Source of the DNA: an uncultured Thermoguttaceae bacterium
Lineage (GTDB): Bacteria; Planctomycetota; Planctomycetia; Pirellulales; Thermoguttaceae
Length of the DNA stretch: 54,229 nucleotides
Reading direction: 5' to 3'
Assembly: GCA_938084835.1 (NCBI GenBank)
Contig: CALKER010000019.1
Coordinates: 1-54,229 of the forward strand
Part shown: piece by piece, positions 29,140 to 38,561 of the stretch
How positions within the stretch are numbered: the stretch's first letter is position 1
How the letters are laid out: each line of letters starts with the position of its first letter
Position numbers and translations under genes: made by a program
The notes under the pieces: generated by a model
Told to the model about the DNA's origin: nothing
Seen by the model: only the letters and a program-made list of their open reading frames with translations
The model's database searches: none

Positions 29140-30067
29140 AACTCGTAATCTCTTCCAACGGCCTGGCCCCCCCGGCTAACCCGTCTACCGCTTTTGATCG
29201 CAGACCTGACGTTACCCCATTGCCTCCGCTCCATCGGATGTGCCGTGGCACTATTTGCCTCGTGTTTTGCCGACTTCCAGCCAACGGTTAAACTGGAATG
29301 TGTAGCCTGTGTGCTATTGTAACGAAACAGCTACTCTTTCTGACTGGAAAATTTCCCGCGGTTTTGCGGTAGATCGGATGAACGCCCAGCGCACCGTGGG
29401 TATGTTTTCTCAAGGCGAACTTCGAGACAGTTCTTTCCTTCGGAATATTCACTTGTTCTTGTGATCTCCTGATCGGCTTGCCGGTCCCGGGGCGCGACAG
29501 CCTCTTTAGTTACGACTGCTAAAAACACTTTGTTGATGGTATTAGTAATTTTTGTCGATGTTCTGCATCCCCAAGCTCTGATTTTAGGCTCGCAGTGGTC
29601 TAGGGAGTGGTTTAGCGATTTAAGGTTAGGTCAGCCTGCCGGTGGCGTTGGAAGGCTTATAATCGACCGGTTCAGCCTGCTCTGTGCCTTGAACAATCCT
29701 TCTCTCCGTAATAAGGTAGGCTGACTAGCCCCTCCGATTGGAGCCGGTTTTAAGTACCCTTTGACCGGACAAGGGGTTAGCGGGTGGCTAGAAAAGTTGG
29801 CAGGCGTAGCTAAATTTGCAGACTGAGTTCGATCAGCAGACGAATGCTCCCTAAAAAAGGTGTTCGCTCCCGGGGAGGGCGGTTGTGATAACATGAGTTT
29901 GCTGGCGTTTTTAGTTATGGACTGGGGGGTGCTTCTCAATCCATCATCAAGGGCCTGGGCAGCGGGTTTTCCGGCCAACCGGGGTGAACCCATGGGTTGT
30001 CGACTTACCCACTTAGAGGGGTATGCGTACAGTTAGAGAAATCGCAGTTAAATTTCGGCTGATCTTA

Positions 30068-30096
30068 TTGACACAATGCCGATTTTGAATTAAACT
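30068..30096 (+). promoter_or_regulatory. Candidate distal promoter of the DUF1559 gene
   Basis: A perfect TTGACA (30068-30073), 17-nt spacer and TAAACT (30091-30096; four of six). If used, the mRNA would have a leader of about 250 nt. Confidence 0.4.
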
Positions 30097-30288
30097 GTGG
30101 GCACAAAGCCTAAAAGGTTGCAGGGTGGGTGAGCTCCAAGCTTAGGCTCGATAAACGTTATTGGGGGGCTTCGTTAGTAAAGGGTCCCGACTTTTGATTG
30201 CATAGGCCGTTAGCGTGGGTTATTCTCGCTGATGCCCTCGCTAGTCATTTTGGACGTCGGGGGGATGTATTCGGCTGCGTTCGGGTTG

Positions 30289-30317
30289 TTGACGTGTGGA
30301 TGTTTGGCTTTTTAACT
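30289..30317 (+). promoter_or_regulatory. Candidate proximal promoter of the DUF1559 gene
   Basis: TTGACG (30289-30294), 17-nt spacer and TTAACT (30312-30317). This would start transcription about 28 nt before the ATG, just upstream of the AGAGGAGG ribosome-binding site. Confidence 0.35.
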
Positions 30318-30351
30318 TCGGGGGACTTAGTGTCTTAGAGGAGGACTTGTC

Positions 30352-31383
30352 ATGAATAAACGACTAGGGTTTACGCTCGTGGAGCTGCTTGTTGTTATTG
30401 CGATCATCGGCATCTTGATTGCGCTCTTACTGCCTGCGGTTCAGGCGGCGCGGGAGGCTGCAAGGCGAAGTCAGTGTACAAACAATTTAAAACAAATTGG
30501 TCTTGCCATCCACAATCATCACGACATCCACAAATTCTTGCCGACTGGGGGGCATGGATGGGAGGACTTCCCGAGCTTCACTGGTGATCAAAGTGACAAC
30601 TATGCGGGTTCGCCAGAGGTAGCTCCTCGTCAGGGCGCCGGGTGGATGTACCAAATCTTGCCGTATTTAGAGCAAAAAGCAGTTCATGAAGGCGGCGGAA
30701 AAACTGGGTTGCAGCGAGTGTGGGAACCGATGCAGCATGCCATCCCGGCTTACTACTGTCCCAGCCGCCGGGCCGCTCGACCGGACTACTTTGGTGGATC
30801 CCCACCACAGAACCGATACCGAATGACCACCATCCAGCAGCCCACAAACATCTACGTGGGTAAAAACGATTACGCCGGATGTTGCGAAAACGAGTGGTGG
30901 AACTGGGGTGACCTCTTGGATGCTTTCGGCGGTGATGCGGCTGCTGCGGACGCTGCCTTTCCCCAATATTCGTGGAATGGTTCCGGGGCTATTGTGCGAA
31001 CGCGTTGCCCGACCGGTTACACGGGTACCGACCGCGAGTGTCGCGTCCTAACCTTGGGTGATCTACGGGATGGGACATCGAACGTCGGCATGGTGTCCGA
31101 GAAGCGACACAGTTTGCGTACGATTCCCGGCAATCCGGGTTGGGATAATGAAGGTTACATCTGCGGATGGGACTGGGACGTTATCCGCCGCGGCAACTAT
31201 CGACCGATGCCCGACCGGCTTGACGCAGGTGATCCGGAGCCACGGTTTGGCTCGTCCCACCCCGGCGGAATCAACGTGTTGCTCGGCGACGGTTCCGTGC
31301 GATTTATCCCGTATACGATCGACATCCTGACCTTCGCTAGGATTTGGCACCGGGCCGATGGGCAGAGTGTCCAGGTGCCATAA
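30352..31383 (+). CDS. DUF1559 pseudopilin-like protein
   Basis: A 343-residue protein of the DUF1559 family, hugely expanded in planctomycetes. The N-terminus is a type IV prepilin signal: basic MNKRLG, cleavage before F7, then [20 protein letters not shown] with the +5 Glu (E11). The family continuation [20 protein letters not shown] follows. The C-terminal half holds typical motifs [18 protein letters not shown] and [21 protein letters not shown] strong AGAGGAGG precedes the ATG. It should be processed by a prepilin peptidase and assembled in, or associated with, a type II/IV-like envelope filament. It sits between two TPR-CRTAC1 pairs. Specific function of DUF1559 is unknown. Confidence 0.95.
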   Translation: MNKRLGFTLVELLVVIAIIGILIALLLPAVQAAREAARRSQCTNNLKQIGLAIHNHHDIHKFLPTGGHGWEDFPSFTGDQSDNYAGSPEVAPRQGAGWMYQILPYLEQKAVHEGGGKTGLQRVWEPMQHAIPAYYCPSRRAARPDYFGGSPPQNRYRMTTIQQPTNIYVGKNDYAGCCENEWWNWGDLLDAFGGDAAAADAAFPQYSWNGSGAIVRTRCPTGYTGTDRECRVLTLGDLRDGTSNVGMVSEKRHSLRTIPGNPGWDNEGYICGWDWDVIRRGNYRPMPDRLDAGDPEPRFGSSHPGGINVLLGDGSVRFIPYTIDILTFARIWHRADGQSVQVP

Positions 31384-31894
31384 TTGGGTCGATGGGATCG
31401 ATCGGAAGCCTGCACGCGTATGTGTACATCGCTTCTAAAAGTATGGCTGGGGCGGAGGAGCTGTTTCGCCGCGGAAAAGCTACGAGCTTGTAGTTTTGCC
31501 GGGCCGGTGATTGGTGTGCGAGTTTGTCACTCTCGCGGGTGTTTAGAAAATTAACGTTTTCGTTGTTTTGGGCGGAACCACCCGGCGAGGAGTTGACCGA
31601 CTTTGAAGCCGATCGAACCGATCAGTCGTCTTTGTGACTCGAAGATTGTTTGAAACAAGTGAGGCTCGGTCTTTGGCGCCCGTTGTAATTAACACCTGTG
31701 GCCGGCTCGGTGGGCTGGGGCTCTGGAGTGATCTTGATCGTGTGTGGATCCCAGCAGCTACCGATTGGAACGTGTGTTTTGCCGTTATTTCTTCTGTGTC
31801 GTGCAGCGCATTGAAGGAAAGATTTGCATTGGTCTAGTTTGTAGTGGTCTAGACTGAAGATCGCGTAAAGGATGCTAGTTGGGAGGGGTCGATA
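31384..31894. other. Gene-free spacer between DUF1559 and the lipoprotein gene
   Basis: About 510 bp without a recognisable gene. A repeated GGTCTAG (about 31831 and 31846) lies 40-65 nt upstream of the lipoprotein start and may be regulatory, but no clean promoter pair was found. Confidence 0.35.
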
Positions 31895-32413
31895 ATGAGA
31901 ACTGCCGTGTTTCGGGTGTTTATTGCAATCTCTTTAGCTGGGGGGTTGCTGACAGGGATTTCCGGCTGTGGCGTGGGCGGTGAAAAGTTGGTCGTTATTC
32001 GCGGGAGGGTTGTAGAAAATGGCCAGCCATTAAGATTGGAGTACGGCGGGCCGCGGGTGGAATTGAGTTTTCATCCCGTTGATGCAGCCGGTAATCCAGT
32101 TCCGGACAAGATGAGTTACAGTTGCAGTGTCCAGCAAGACGGCACATTCGTTATGGACGGGATCGGGAAAGGAATACCTGCAGGACGGTACAAGATTGCT
32201 GTGCGGGGTGAGCCAGGCTCCTCGCAGTATGATCCCCGGGCACCGAAGGCCGTTGGTGGCGATATCTACGAAGGCCGGTTTAGCCTTCAGAAGACCCCGT
32301 TTATCTTCGAGTTTACCTCAAATCAGGAAATAACCATCGATCTGGCGAAAGGTGGTGGTTCGCAGCAAGCTCCGCCAGAAGCCCAGCCCACCGATTTGCC
32401 CTCGGAAGGGTAG
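31895..32413 (+). CDS. Small lipoprotein with a carboxypeptidase-regulatory/transthyretin-like fold, function unknown
   Basis: A 172-residue exported protein. Residues 1-25 are a lipoprotein signal ending in the lipobox ISGC (C25). The mature part is a small beta-rich domain with VVIRGRVVENGQPL, VELSFHPVDAAGNP and GIPAGRYKIAVRG, the layout of planctomycete carboxypeptidase-regulatory-like lipoproteins. A Pro/Gln-rich tail follows. Such genes are commonly seen next to DUF1559 genes in planctomycetes, and here it lies between DUF1559 and the second TPR-CRTAC1 pair. No enzyme motif is visible. It may be a periplasmic accessory of the pseudopilin. Confidence 0.85.
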   Translation: MRTAVFRVFIAISLAGGLLTGISGCGVGGEKLVVIRGRVVENGQPLRLEYGGPRVELSFHPVDAAGNPVPDKMSYSCSVQQDGTFVMDGIGKGIPAGRYKIAVRGEPGSSQYDPRAPKAVGGDIYEGRFSLQKTPFIFEFTSNQEITIDLAKGGGSQQAPPEAQPTDLPSEG

Positions 32414-32734
32414 GGTTATTTCGGAGGTTACCGGATTGTGGATGACCGGGCCCCGGATTGTTCGGCAAAAAGGTCTCATTTGGGAATTTGGCGCCGGCAT
32501 TGGTCTGGGGCCGTTTTTGCTAGAAGTATGATCGACTGAGACTGCCGCTGCATGGAGGCGCGGCTGTAGTCTGAGGCCCAAAGCAATTTCCCCAAAAAAG
32601 TTTTCGTGAGGTGGAGCGGTCCTGAAGGGGTCGAAGGGAACCGCTTTACGGGCTGGCGGGAGAAAAATTCCTATCGATTTGTTGTTGGTTCCCGCCGCTT
32701 ACGAGATGTTTGAATCGCAGAAGCCGGGGCGATC
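32414..32734. other. Gene-free spacer between the lipoprotein and TPR genes
   Basis: About 320 bp with no coding frame of note, no convincing terminator and no clear promoter boxes. The TPR gene may be co-transcribed from upstream. Confidence 0.35.
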
Positions 32735-34213
32735 ATGGGGACCTCGCATGGTGTGGCGAGTAGTCCGGGTGTGGCTACTGATAGGTTGAGCTGCCAACGC
32801 CAAAAGCCGTTGATCCGAAGGCTATCTGGCCTGCGCTTTCTTTTCACTGGTTTGCTCCTGGTTGCTGGCTTTACTATCGCAGCTGGAGTCCTTAGCTCCT
32901 TCTCGCTCAGGGGAAAAACTCTGTTTCGTCCGGGGGATTGGAAAACGCGACAGGCCTCCCTGGAGGATACGAATCCGGTGACTGCGGTACCGGCTGCCCG
33001 AGGGGAGGCCTTAGCTCTTATTGGTGAGCTTGAGGGATATTTCTCCGACGAACCAGAGGCTCTTTTCGTTTGTGGCTTGATTGAAAGCCGTTTTGGCGAT
33101 CGGGTGCGGGCGGTTCAATTGTGGCGCCGCGTGCTGCAGCTTGTCCCGGAGTATCCAGATGTTTACGTTGCTCTGGGGGAGGAAGCGCGCCTGCGCGGAA
33201 GGACGGAGGAAGCGTTGAAGTACTTTCGTAAGGCGGCAGAGCTGGCACCAGAGCGGGCCGATGTGTTCCTGAGCTTAGGCCGGCTACTTGTGGATGAAGG
33301 GAAAAACGCTGAAGCCATCACAGCTTTGAGTCAGCATGTGTTTTTGTCGCCATTTTCCCTGGAGGGTTGGTATCGGTTAGCGTTAGCTTTGCAGGCAGAG
33401 GGTCGGCTCGGGGAAGCAAAGGCGGCTCTTCTTGAGGCATGGAGGCTTGATCCCACCCATCGGGCGGTGCTGTTTAGCTTGGGTGAGGTCTGCGACAAAT
33501 TGGGTGAGCGGGGCGAAGCCGCCAAGTTCCGTCGAGAATTTGCGGCTCAGGAAGCGGCGCTTCGACTTGATCCTGAACAACGAAAGTCCTGGTATGACGA
33601 TATCCGTGCTGCTCGGGAAGCGTTGGCAGCAGCCCACGTAGCCGTGGGCCATTTTTTCGCAGCTCGTGACGATCTTGCTCGGGCAGAAGAGCATTGGCTT
33701 CGGGCTGCAGAGGTCGACTCTGCGAATGTCCCTGCCCGCATGGCTCTTCTGGAACGCTGTGCGCAACGGTCGGCTTGGTCCGAAGCCCTGCGATGGGTTA
33801 CTGATTTGGAGATGTTGCAGCCCCGCCATATCGAGTGGCCATTACGCCATGCGGCCATTTTAGTGCAGCTCGGTCGGATTGAAGAAGCGGAGCAGTTGTT
33901 CCGTAAGGTAACGGAACTTGCCCCCCACCGGCCCGAGGGATTTGTCGGTCTGGCTCAGCTGGCTATTTTTCGCCATCGAGATCCCGCTGGGGCCCGGGAG
34001 CACGCACGGCGTGCCGTGGCTTGTGAGCCAAGCGCGGCCAACTACCATTTATTGGCTACGATTTGCGAAAGATTAGGGAGTTTGGAGGAGGCGATTACGG
34101 CTGCTACCCGGGCTGTGGAGCTACAACCGTCTAACCCCGACTACAGGATGGCTTTAGATCGTTTACATGAAAAGTGGCGTGAAGCGCAAAGCGCCAAGGA
34201 GGAGCCCAAGTAA
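32735..34213 (+). CDS. Membrane-anchored TPR protein (paralogue 2), paired with a CRTAC1 gene
   Basis: A 492-residue protein with a cytoplasmic basic N-terminus, one membrane helix (about 33-56, FLFTGLLLVAGFTIAAGVL) and about ten TPRs, for example VYVALGEEARLRGRTEEALK, VFLSLGRLLVDEGKNAEAIT and YHLLATICERLGSLEEAITA. Its C-terminal 80 residues parallel those of the TPR protein at 27646-29139 (RPEGFVGLAQL versus RADGYVGLVEL). GGGG lies about 6 nt before the ATG. The CRTAC1 gene follows 90 bp downstream on the same strand, repeating the gene order of the other arm. Predicted as a periplasm-facing scaffold for that partner. Confidence 0.9.
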   Translation: MGTSHGVASSPGVATDRLSCQRQKPLIRRLSGLRFLFTGLLLVAGFTIAAGVLSSFSLRGKTLFRPGDWKTRQASLEDTNPVTAVPAARGEALALIGELEGYFSDEPEALFVCGLIESRFGDRVRAVQLWRRVLQLVPEYPDVYVALGEEARLRGRTEEALKYFRKAAELAPERADVFLSLGRLLVDEGKNAEAITALSQHVFLSPFSLEGWYRLALALQAEGRLGEAKAALLEAWRLDPTHRAVLFSLGEVCDKLGERGEAAKFRREFAAQEAALRLDPEQRKSWYDDIRAAREALAAAHVAVGHFFAARDDLARAEEHWLRAAEVDSANVPARMALLERCAQRSAWSEALRWVTDLEMLQPRHIEWPLRHAAILVQLGRIEEAEQLFRKVTELAPHRPEGFVGLAQLAIFRHRDPAGAREHARRAVACEPSAANYHLLATICERLGSLEEAITAATRAVELQPSNPDYRMALDRLHEKWREAQSAKEEPK

Positions 34214-34302
34214 CCTTGCCTTGTAAGATTCTTTGATTCGGCCGGAGACTTTTCTGACCGTCGCGGCGTCGGAAGCTCGCAGATTCCGTCATCCAGGGGG
34301 GT

Positions 34303-36081
34303 GTGGGGATGAGGGGGAAGAGAGAAGATTTGGCGGCTCCGTATGTTTATCGGGCTCCTGTGATTATGTGCCTTCTCGGTGGCGCGGTGTTTGTGGCTAC
34401 AATCGGGCTGTGGATCAAAAAATTGATACCGCGTGTCCCTTCGGGTATACAACCTCCGATTCATCTTAAGGACGTAACGCGTACAAGTGGAATCAAGTGG
34501 CGGCATACCGACGGGGGAAGTGGGCGTCGTTATATTGTGGAAACAGTGACGGCGGGGCTTGCGAGCTTCGACTTTGACGGTGATCTGTTGATCGATCTCT
34601 ACTTCCTCAACGGTGCCCCTCTTCCCGGTACCCCAAAGCCGGGGACTCCTCCGAGGAATGCCCTTTATCGCAACCGTGGCGAGTTCCGTTTTGAGGATGT
34701 GACTTCCCGAGCCGGTGTGGGGGATACGGGTTTTGGCCTCGGGGTCGCTGTAGGGGACTTTGATAACGATGGGTTTCCTGATCTATACGTCAACAACTAT
34801 GGCCCCAATGTGCTTTATCGTAACAATGGAGATGGTACTTTCACCGATGTGACGGTTCCCTCCGGTGTGGATGCCGGAAACCTCATGGGCGCGGGGGCTG
34901 CTTTTCTGGATATTGAGGGCGACGGTGACCTAGACCTTTATGTCGCCAATTATGTTCGCATGGATGTGGCCAATCATCCCGTGCGGACCGCCGAGGGCTA
35001 TCCTATCTATCCTGGACCAATGGATTTCCTGCCCGAACAAGATATGCTTTTTCGCAATAATGGTGATGGAACATTCACCGATATCTCTCAGGCATCCGGT
35101 ATTGGGCGTTATCGGGGGACGGGGATGGGGATGGTCTGCGCGGACATCGATCTAGATGGGGATACGGATATAATTGTTCTCAATGATGTGGCTGGCAACT
35201 TCGTCTTCGTCAACGACGGGCGGGGAAATTTCGAGGAAGTGGGGCTATGGTCCGGTGGCGCTTATAACCGTGAGGGTCGGGCGCTGGGAAGTATGGGCGT
35301 GGACTGCGGTGACTTCGATAACGACGGGTGGCCAGATTTCTATTCCACCAGTTTCGCCCGCGAATGGGCCGTGCTCTTTCGCAATCTGGGACATGGTCGT
35401 CTTGAGGACGTTACAGCAGCCACGGGAGCCGGTGCCGGGACTTTTGAGCATGTCACTTGGGGTGTGGCCTTCGTCGACTTAGATAACGACGGGGATCGCG
35501 ATCTTTTTGTAGCTTGCGGGCATCTGCAGGATAACGTGGAGCTTTTCGATTCCACCGGGACCTACCGCGTACCTAACGTGGTGTTGGAAAATGTGGGGAG
35601 TGGAACTTTCCGAAATATTTCGTCTCAAGTGGGCGATGGCCTTTGGCCTCGCCACAGTAGTCGCGGGGTGGCTGCTGATGATTTGGACAATGACGGCCGA
35701 GTGGACATTGTGGTGCTGAATTCTCGCGAGTCGCCCACGGTCATAGCCAATTGGTCCCCTATTGCTTCTTCGCGAAATTGGCTGTCCGTCCTCCTGTTGG
35801 GGCAAAGCTGCAATCGGGACGGAGTGGGAAGTCGCGTGGGGGTGACTGCGGGTGGTCAGGTGCAATGGGCAGAGGTTCATGCCGGACGGGGCTATCAGAG
35901 TCATTTTGGCACAAGACTCCATTTCGGTCTGAATTCCGCCACTGTTGTTGACATGCTGGAAGTCCGCTGGCACTCCGGCAGGCAGGAGGTTTTTCGCGAT
36001 ATTCCCGCCAATTGCCTCCTGCTTGTTGTGGAATCGGCGGGCCTGTTCCTGTTACCCAGCTCTAGGCTCGATAAGGAATAG
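34303..36081 (+). CDS. CRTAC1-family protein: seven FG-GAP/VCBS repeats plus ASPIC/UnbV domain (paralogue 3)
   Basis: A 592-residue protein; the start may be GTG at 34303 or ATG at 34309, both following a G-rich stretch. A membrane anchor occupies about residues 16-36 (IMCLLGGAVFVATIGLWI). The ectodomain begins HTDGGSGRRYIVETVTAGLA. The repeats are FDFDGDLLID, GDFDNDGFPD, LDIEGDGDLD, ADIDLDGDTD, GDFDNDGWPD, VDLDNDGDRD and DDLDNDGRVD. The first lacks the usual DG pair, so that blade may have lost its calcium site. The ASPIC/UnbV domain ends the protein with HAGRGYQSHFG. It is paired with the TPR gene 90 bp upstream and should also face the periplasm. Confidence 0.9.
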   Translation: MGMRGKREDLAAPYVYRAPVIMCLLGGAVFVATIGLWIKKLIPRVPSGIQPPIHLKDVTRTSGIKWRHTDGGSGRRYIVETVTAGLASFDFDGDLLIDLYFLNGAPLPGTPKPGTPPRNALYRNRGEFRFEDVTSRAGVGDTGFGLGVAVGDFDNDGFPDLYVNNYGPNVLYRNNGDGTFTDVTVPSGVDAGNLMGAGAAFLDIEGDGDLDLYVANYVRMDVANHPVRTAEGYPIYPGPMDFLPEQDMLFRNNGDGTFTDISQASGIGRYRGTGMGMVCADIDLDGDTDIIVLNDVAGNFVFVNDGRGNFEEVGLWSGGAYNREGRALGSMGVDCGDFDNDGWPDFYSTSFAREWAVLFRNLGHGRLEDVTAATGAGAGTFEHVTWGVAFVDLDNDGDRDLFVACGHLQDNVELFDSTGTYRVPNVVLENVGSGTFRNISSQVGDGLWPRHSSRGVAADDLDNDGRVDIVVLNSRESPTVIANWSPIASSRNWLSVLLLGQSCNRDGVGSRVGVTAGGQVQWAEVHAGRGYQSHFGTRLHFGLNSATVVDMLEVRWHSGRQEVFRDIPANCLLLVVESAGLFLLPSSRLDKE

Positions 36082-36665
36082 CAAGGCGCTGGCCGACAGA
36101 TTGACGAAGCCCTTAAGGAACGGGAAATGCCCGGGGCTCCAAGGGACAATCTTTTCGATACTTCGCGAACCAATTCGTGTACTACCGAAGTGGTCAAGCG
36201 CGCTTCTGGCATGGTAGAAGGCTCCTCCACGGAGATGCTCATTCGCACCGGCTTTCACAAAAATCGGCATGTGTAATATCGGCGAGGTTGATCCTGAGCG
36301 CGGTCTTTATGTGACGACGAGTTGCAAAATGGCAAATGGTGATTTGGTTGCCACTTCCGTGACCTGAGAATGTCAGCCGGTGGCTCCTTTGACGCAATAA
36401 TTTCCCCGCTCAATGAAAAAGCGGAAAGGCGGGTAAAGTAGGAAAGATGCTGAAGTCCGGAGTGCGGTTCGTCCCCTTTTTGTGAAAGCGCCAGCATGAA
36501 ATCCCTTCTTTTTCTTTGACGGTTCCGATTGACAGCTGGCCCATCGCGGGGTTACAGTTTGTTGCCCAAAGCGCGCCGGATGTTTTCTCTCGGAACACAG
36601 GAAGATTGGCGAAGAAAAACATCCTCTTTCGCCCCTTACGCGGGGTGATTGGAAGGGTCGTCAAT
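36082..36665. other. Gene-free region before the hydrolase-like gene
   Basis: About 580 bp. The hydrolase frame is open back to a TTG at 36516, but that extension has no domain similarity and no ribosome-binding site, so I treat it as non-coding. No terminator for the upstream CRTAC1 gene was identified. Confidence 0.4.
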
Positions 36666-37502
36666 ATGCGTAAGAATTCAATCCGATTGATGATGAACGA
36701 ATGTTCCCACAATCGGAAAATTTGCCTTTTACATCACGATCTCTCTCATCCGACCGAGACGGAACCAGAGTACCTGGTCTTCGTCCCGGAAAACTACGAA
36801 CCGAGGTATGCCTATCCTCTGTTGATTTGGTTCCATCACGCGGGCAGTGACGAAGAGCAGCTTGAGCGCATTATGCCTTTCGTCAGTGCGCGAAACTACT
36901 TGGCTATCGCACCTCGCGGGATGGCCATGCGTTGGGACGATGGTTCGGTTGGCTACGGCTGGCCACAGAACCCTCAGGGATTGGGGTATGCTCAGTACGT
37001 GGTCGCCACAGCGTTGGAAAAAGTTGCTGCCAAGTATCACTTTAGCCCACGTCGTATTTTTGTTGCCGGATTTGCTGACGGGGGATCCATGGCGGTGCGT
37101 CTAGCATTGACTAGCCCCGCCCAATTCGCCGGTGCTGCCACTTTGGGGGGACCGATTCCCACTTGGGGGCGGCCCTTTGTTTGGCTCCGATCGCAACGCC
37201 AGTTGTCTTTTCTCTTTATGCTCGGTGCCCAAAGTGTCGTGTTTTCCCCGGTTGAAGCCTGCCGAGCTCTGCGATTGTTCTATGAAGCAGGACTCAGTGT
37301 AGTGCTCCGTCAGTATCCCTGTGGCGATCAAATTCACCACGCGATGCTTGCTGATCTTAACCGCTGGATCATGGGGGAGATCACCGGTCGGCGGCCTTTC
37401 CTGGCCGATGGGGATAGCCCCGCAAAGTTTTTGCAGGATCGCTCCGGCACTTCCCGAGCAGATGGTGGTTTTCTCAGCGACCGGAGGTTCTATTCCGGTT
37501 GA
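36666..37502 (+). CDS. Alpha/beta-hydrolase-fold (carboxylesterase-like) protein lacking the nucleophile serine
   Basis: About 278 residues from the ATG at 36666, chosen because GGAAGGG lies 8 nt upstream. The fold is clear: PEYLVFVPENYEP, YPLLIWFHHAGSDEEQL, AIAPRGMAM and FSPRRIFVAGFADGGSMAVR. In phospholipase/carboxylesterase proteins the nucleophile elbow reads GFSxGG; here it is GFADGG, with alanine (A137) in the serine position. The candidate catalytic His is in GDQIHHAML. The protein is therefore probably non-catalytic or uses another residue. No signal peptide is evident at this start. It does not belong to an obvious operon. Confidence 0.8.
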   Translation: MRKNSIRLMMNECSHNRKICLLHHDLSHPTETEPEYLVFVPENYEPRYAYPLLIWFHHAGSDEEQLERIMPFVSARNYLAIAPRGMAMRWDDGSVGYGWPQNPQGLGYAQYVVATALEKVAAKYHFSPRRIFVAGFADGGSMAVRLALTSPAQFAGAATLGGPIPTWGRPFVWLRSQRQLSFLFMLGAQSVVFSPVEACRALRLFYEAGLSVVLRQYPCGDQIHHAMLADLNRWIMGEITGRRPFLADGDSPAKFLQDRSGTSRADGGFLSDRRFYSG

Positions 37503-37951
37503 ACATTATGCCGGCGCCCGCTGCGGCCGCCGCGCAAAAAGATTCGGGAAAAGCCGATCCGATCAAAAACAGGGAGGGTTCAAGCTGAGTAAGCGGCCGA
37601 GGCAGAAGCAGGGGGATCGTCTTCGTGGGCTTTGTGGTGTTTGAGCGGTGGCTTCTTGGCGACCAGTTGCCGCAGATAGCACCGCCGCGCAAATCATCAA
37701 GCATGACACCCTGGAATTCGTGCGTTGGTTATCCGCGGCAGGCTTACGCCCGAAGTTCAAATGGCTTTTTCGGCTAATTTCCGGACCGGTTGCGAGCCGA
37801 ATTTCTCCCTGGTCCTTGCTACCTTTTCGACACCGGTGTGTCAACGGCTTCTTGGTTCAGGTTGAGGCGAGCGGACCCTCTTCAGGAAGCAGAGATGCAG
37901 AGATAGTCTTTTCCTGACTTGCATGTGCAGGGTACAGATGGGAGTCTGGCT
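37503..37951. other. Gene-free spacer
   Basis: About 450 bp between the hydrolase-like gene and the small exported protein gene. Only short frames without motifs are present and no promoter was singled out. Confidence 0.35.
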
Positions 37952-38260
37952 ATGGGACGGTTGATTTGCTGCGGTATCCTTTTGGTGGTGCTTTTGCTTG
38001 GGGTCGGTCGTGGGCTTGCAGCGCAACGCCCGCGGGTGAACCTTGATGCCCAGACAATGAAGGCGGCACTGCGCACGGAAACTCCCGAGGAGCACGGCTA
38101 TATCGACGAGGTGCTTCGCCGCGTTCAAAGAGGACAGCTTCCCCGGAGTTTGGTTGAAGCCACCTTCATTTGGGCACGACACAAGCCGGAACACCGTTTC
38201 CAGTATTTTCGGCAGGCCCTTCGTATTCAAGCTGCCCGGCTTGGATTTTCCGCCCCGTAG
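37952..38260 (+). CDS. Small exported protein, function unknown
   Basis: A 102-residue protein. The ATG at 37952 has GGAG about 8 nt upstream and opens a clear signal peptide (MGRLICCGILLVVLLLG, likely cleaved near GLAAQ). The frame is open to a TTG at 37919, which would bury the signal. The mature part, about 75 residues, is charged and helical: TPEEHGYIDEVLRRVQRGQL then PRSLVEATFIWARHKP and FQYFRQALRIQAA. I think it belongs to a small conserved planctomycete family, but cannot name it. No metal, thiol or catalytic motif is visible. Confidence 0.75.
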   Translation: MGRLICCGILLVVLLLGVGRGLAAQRPRVNLDAQTMKAALRTETPEEHGYIDEVLRRVQRGQLPRSLVEATFIWARHKPEHRFQYFRQALRIQAARLGFSAP

Positions 38261-38561
38261 CGCCGATGTCGCCTATTAGAGCATCAGATTAAACGTTTTT
38301 TCCGAGTCGTGTCCCTCGCGACGACTGGCTGAGCGTACCTGATTTACTTCCTTAAGTTTTTGTTTGAAGTGGATTTCTCATCCTGTAAGTTGGGATCCGC
38401 TACCCCTAACGAATTTTTGCCGCTTCTGTGGGAGTCCTTGGGTTAAGGGGCCAGGTGTCAGGGGGAATCTCCCGCCGGCGGATCTTTCCCTCTCTAATGC
38501 AGTCGCCGAGTGGCAAGATTTCTCTCGTACGCCGTAAATTCACCGGCGGCGCTACCTAAGG
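38261..38561. other. Short convergent intergenic region
   Basis: About 300 bp between the convergent small-protein and HAD genes. No gene is seen and no clear bidirectional terminator could be folded by eye. Confidence 0.35.

Larger units (their letters stand above)
29140..30351. other. Divergent control region between the TPR gene and the DUF1559 gene
   Basis: About 1.2 kb between two divergently transcribed genes with no believable coding frame. It holds two promoter-like pairs facing DUF1559, described separately. It is the centre of the TPR/CRTAC1 island and should contain promoters for both arms. Confidence 0.45.
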
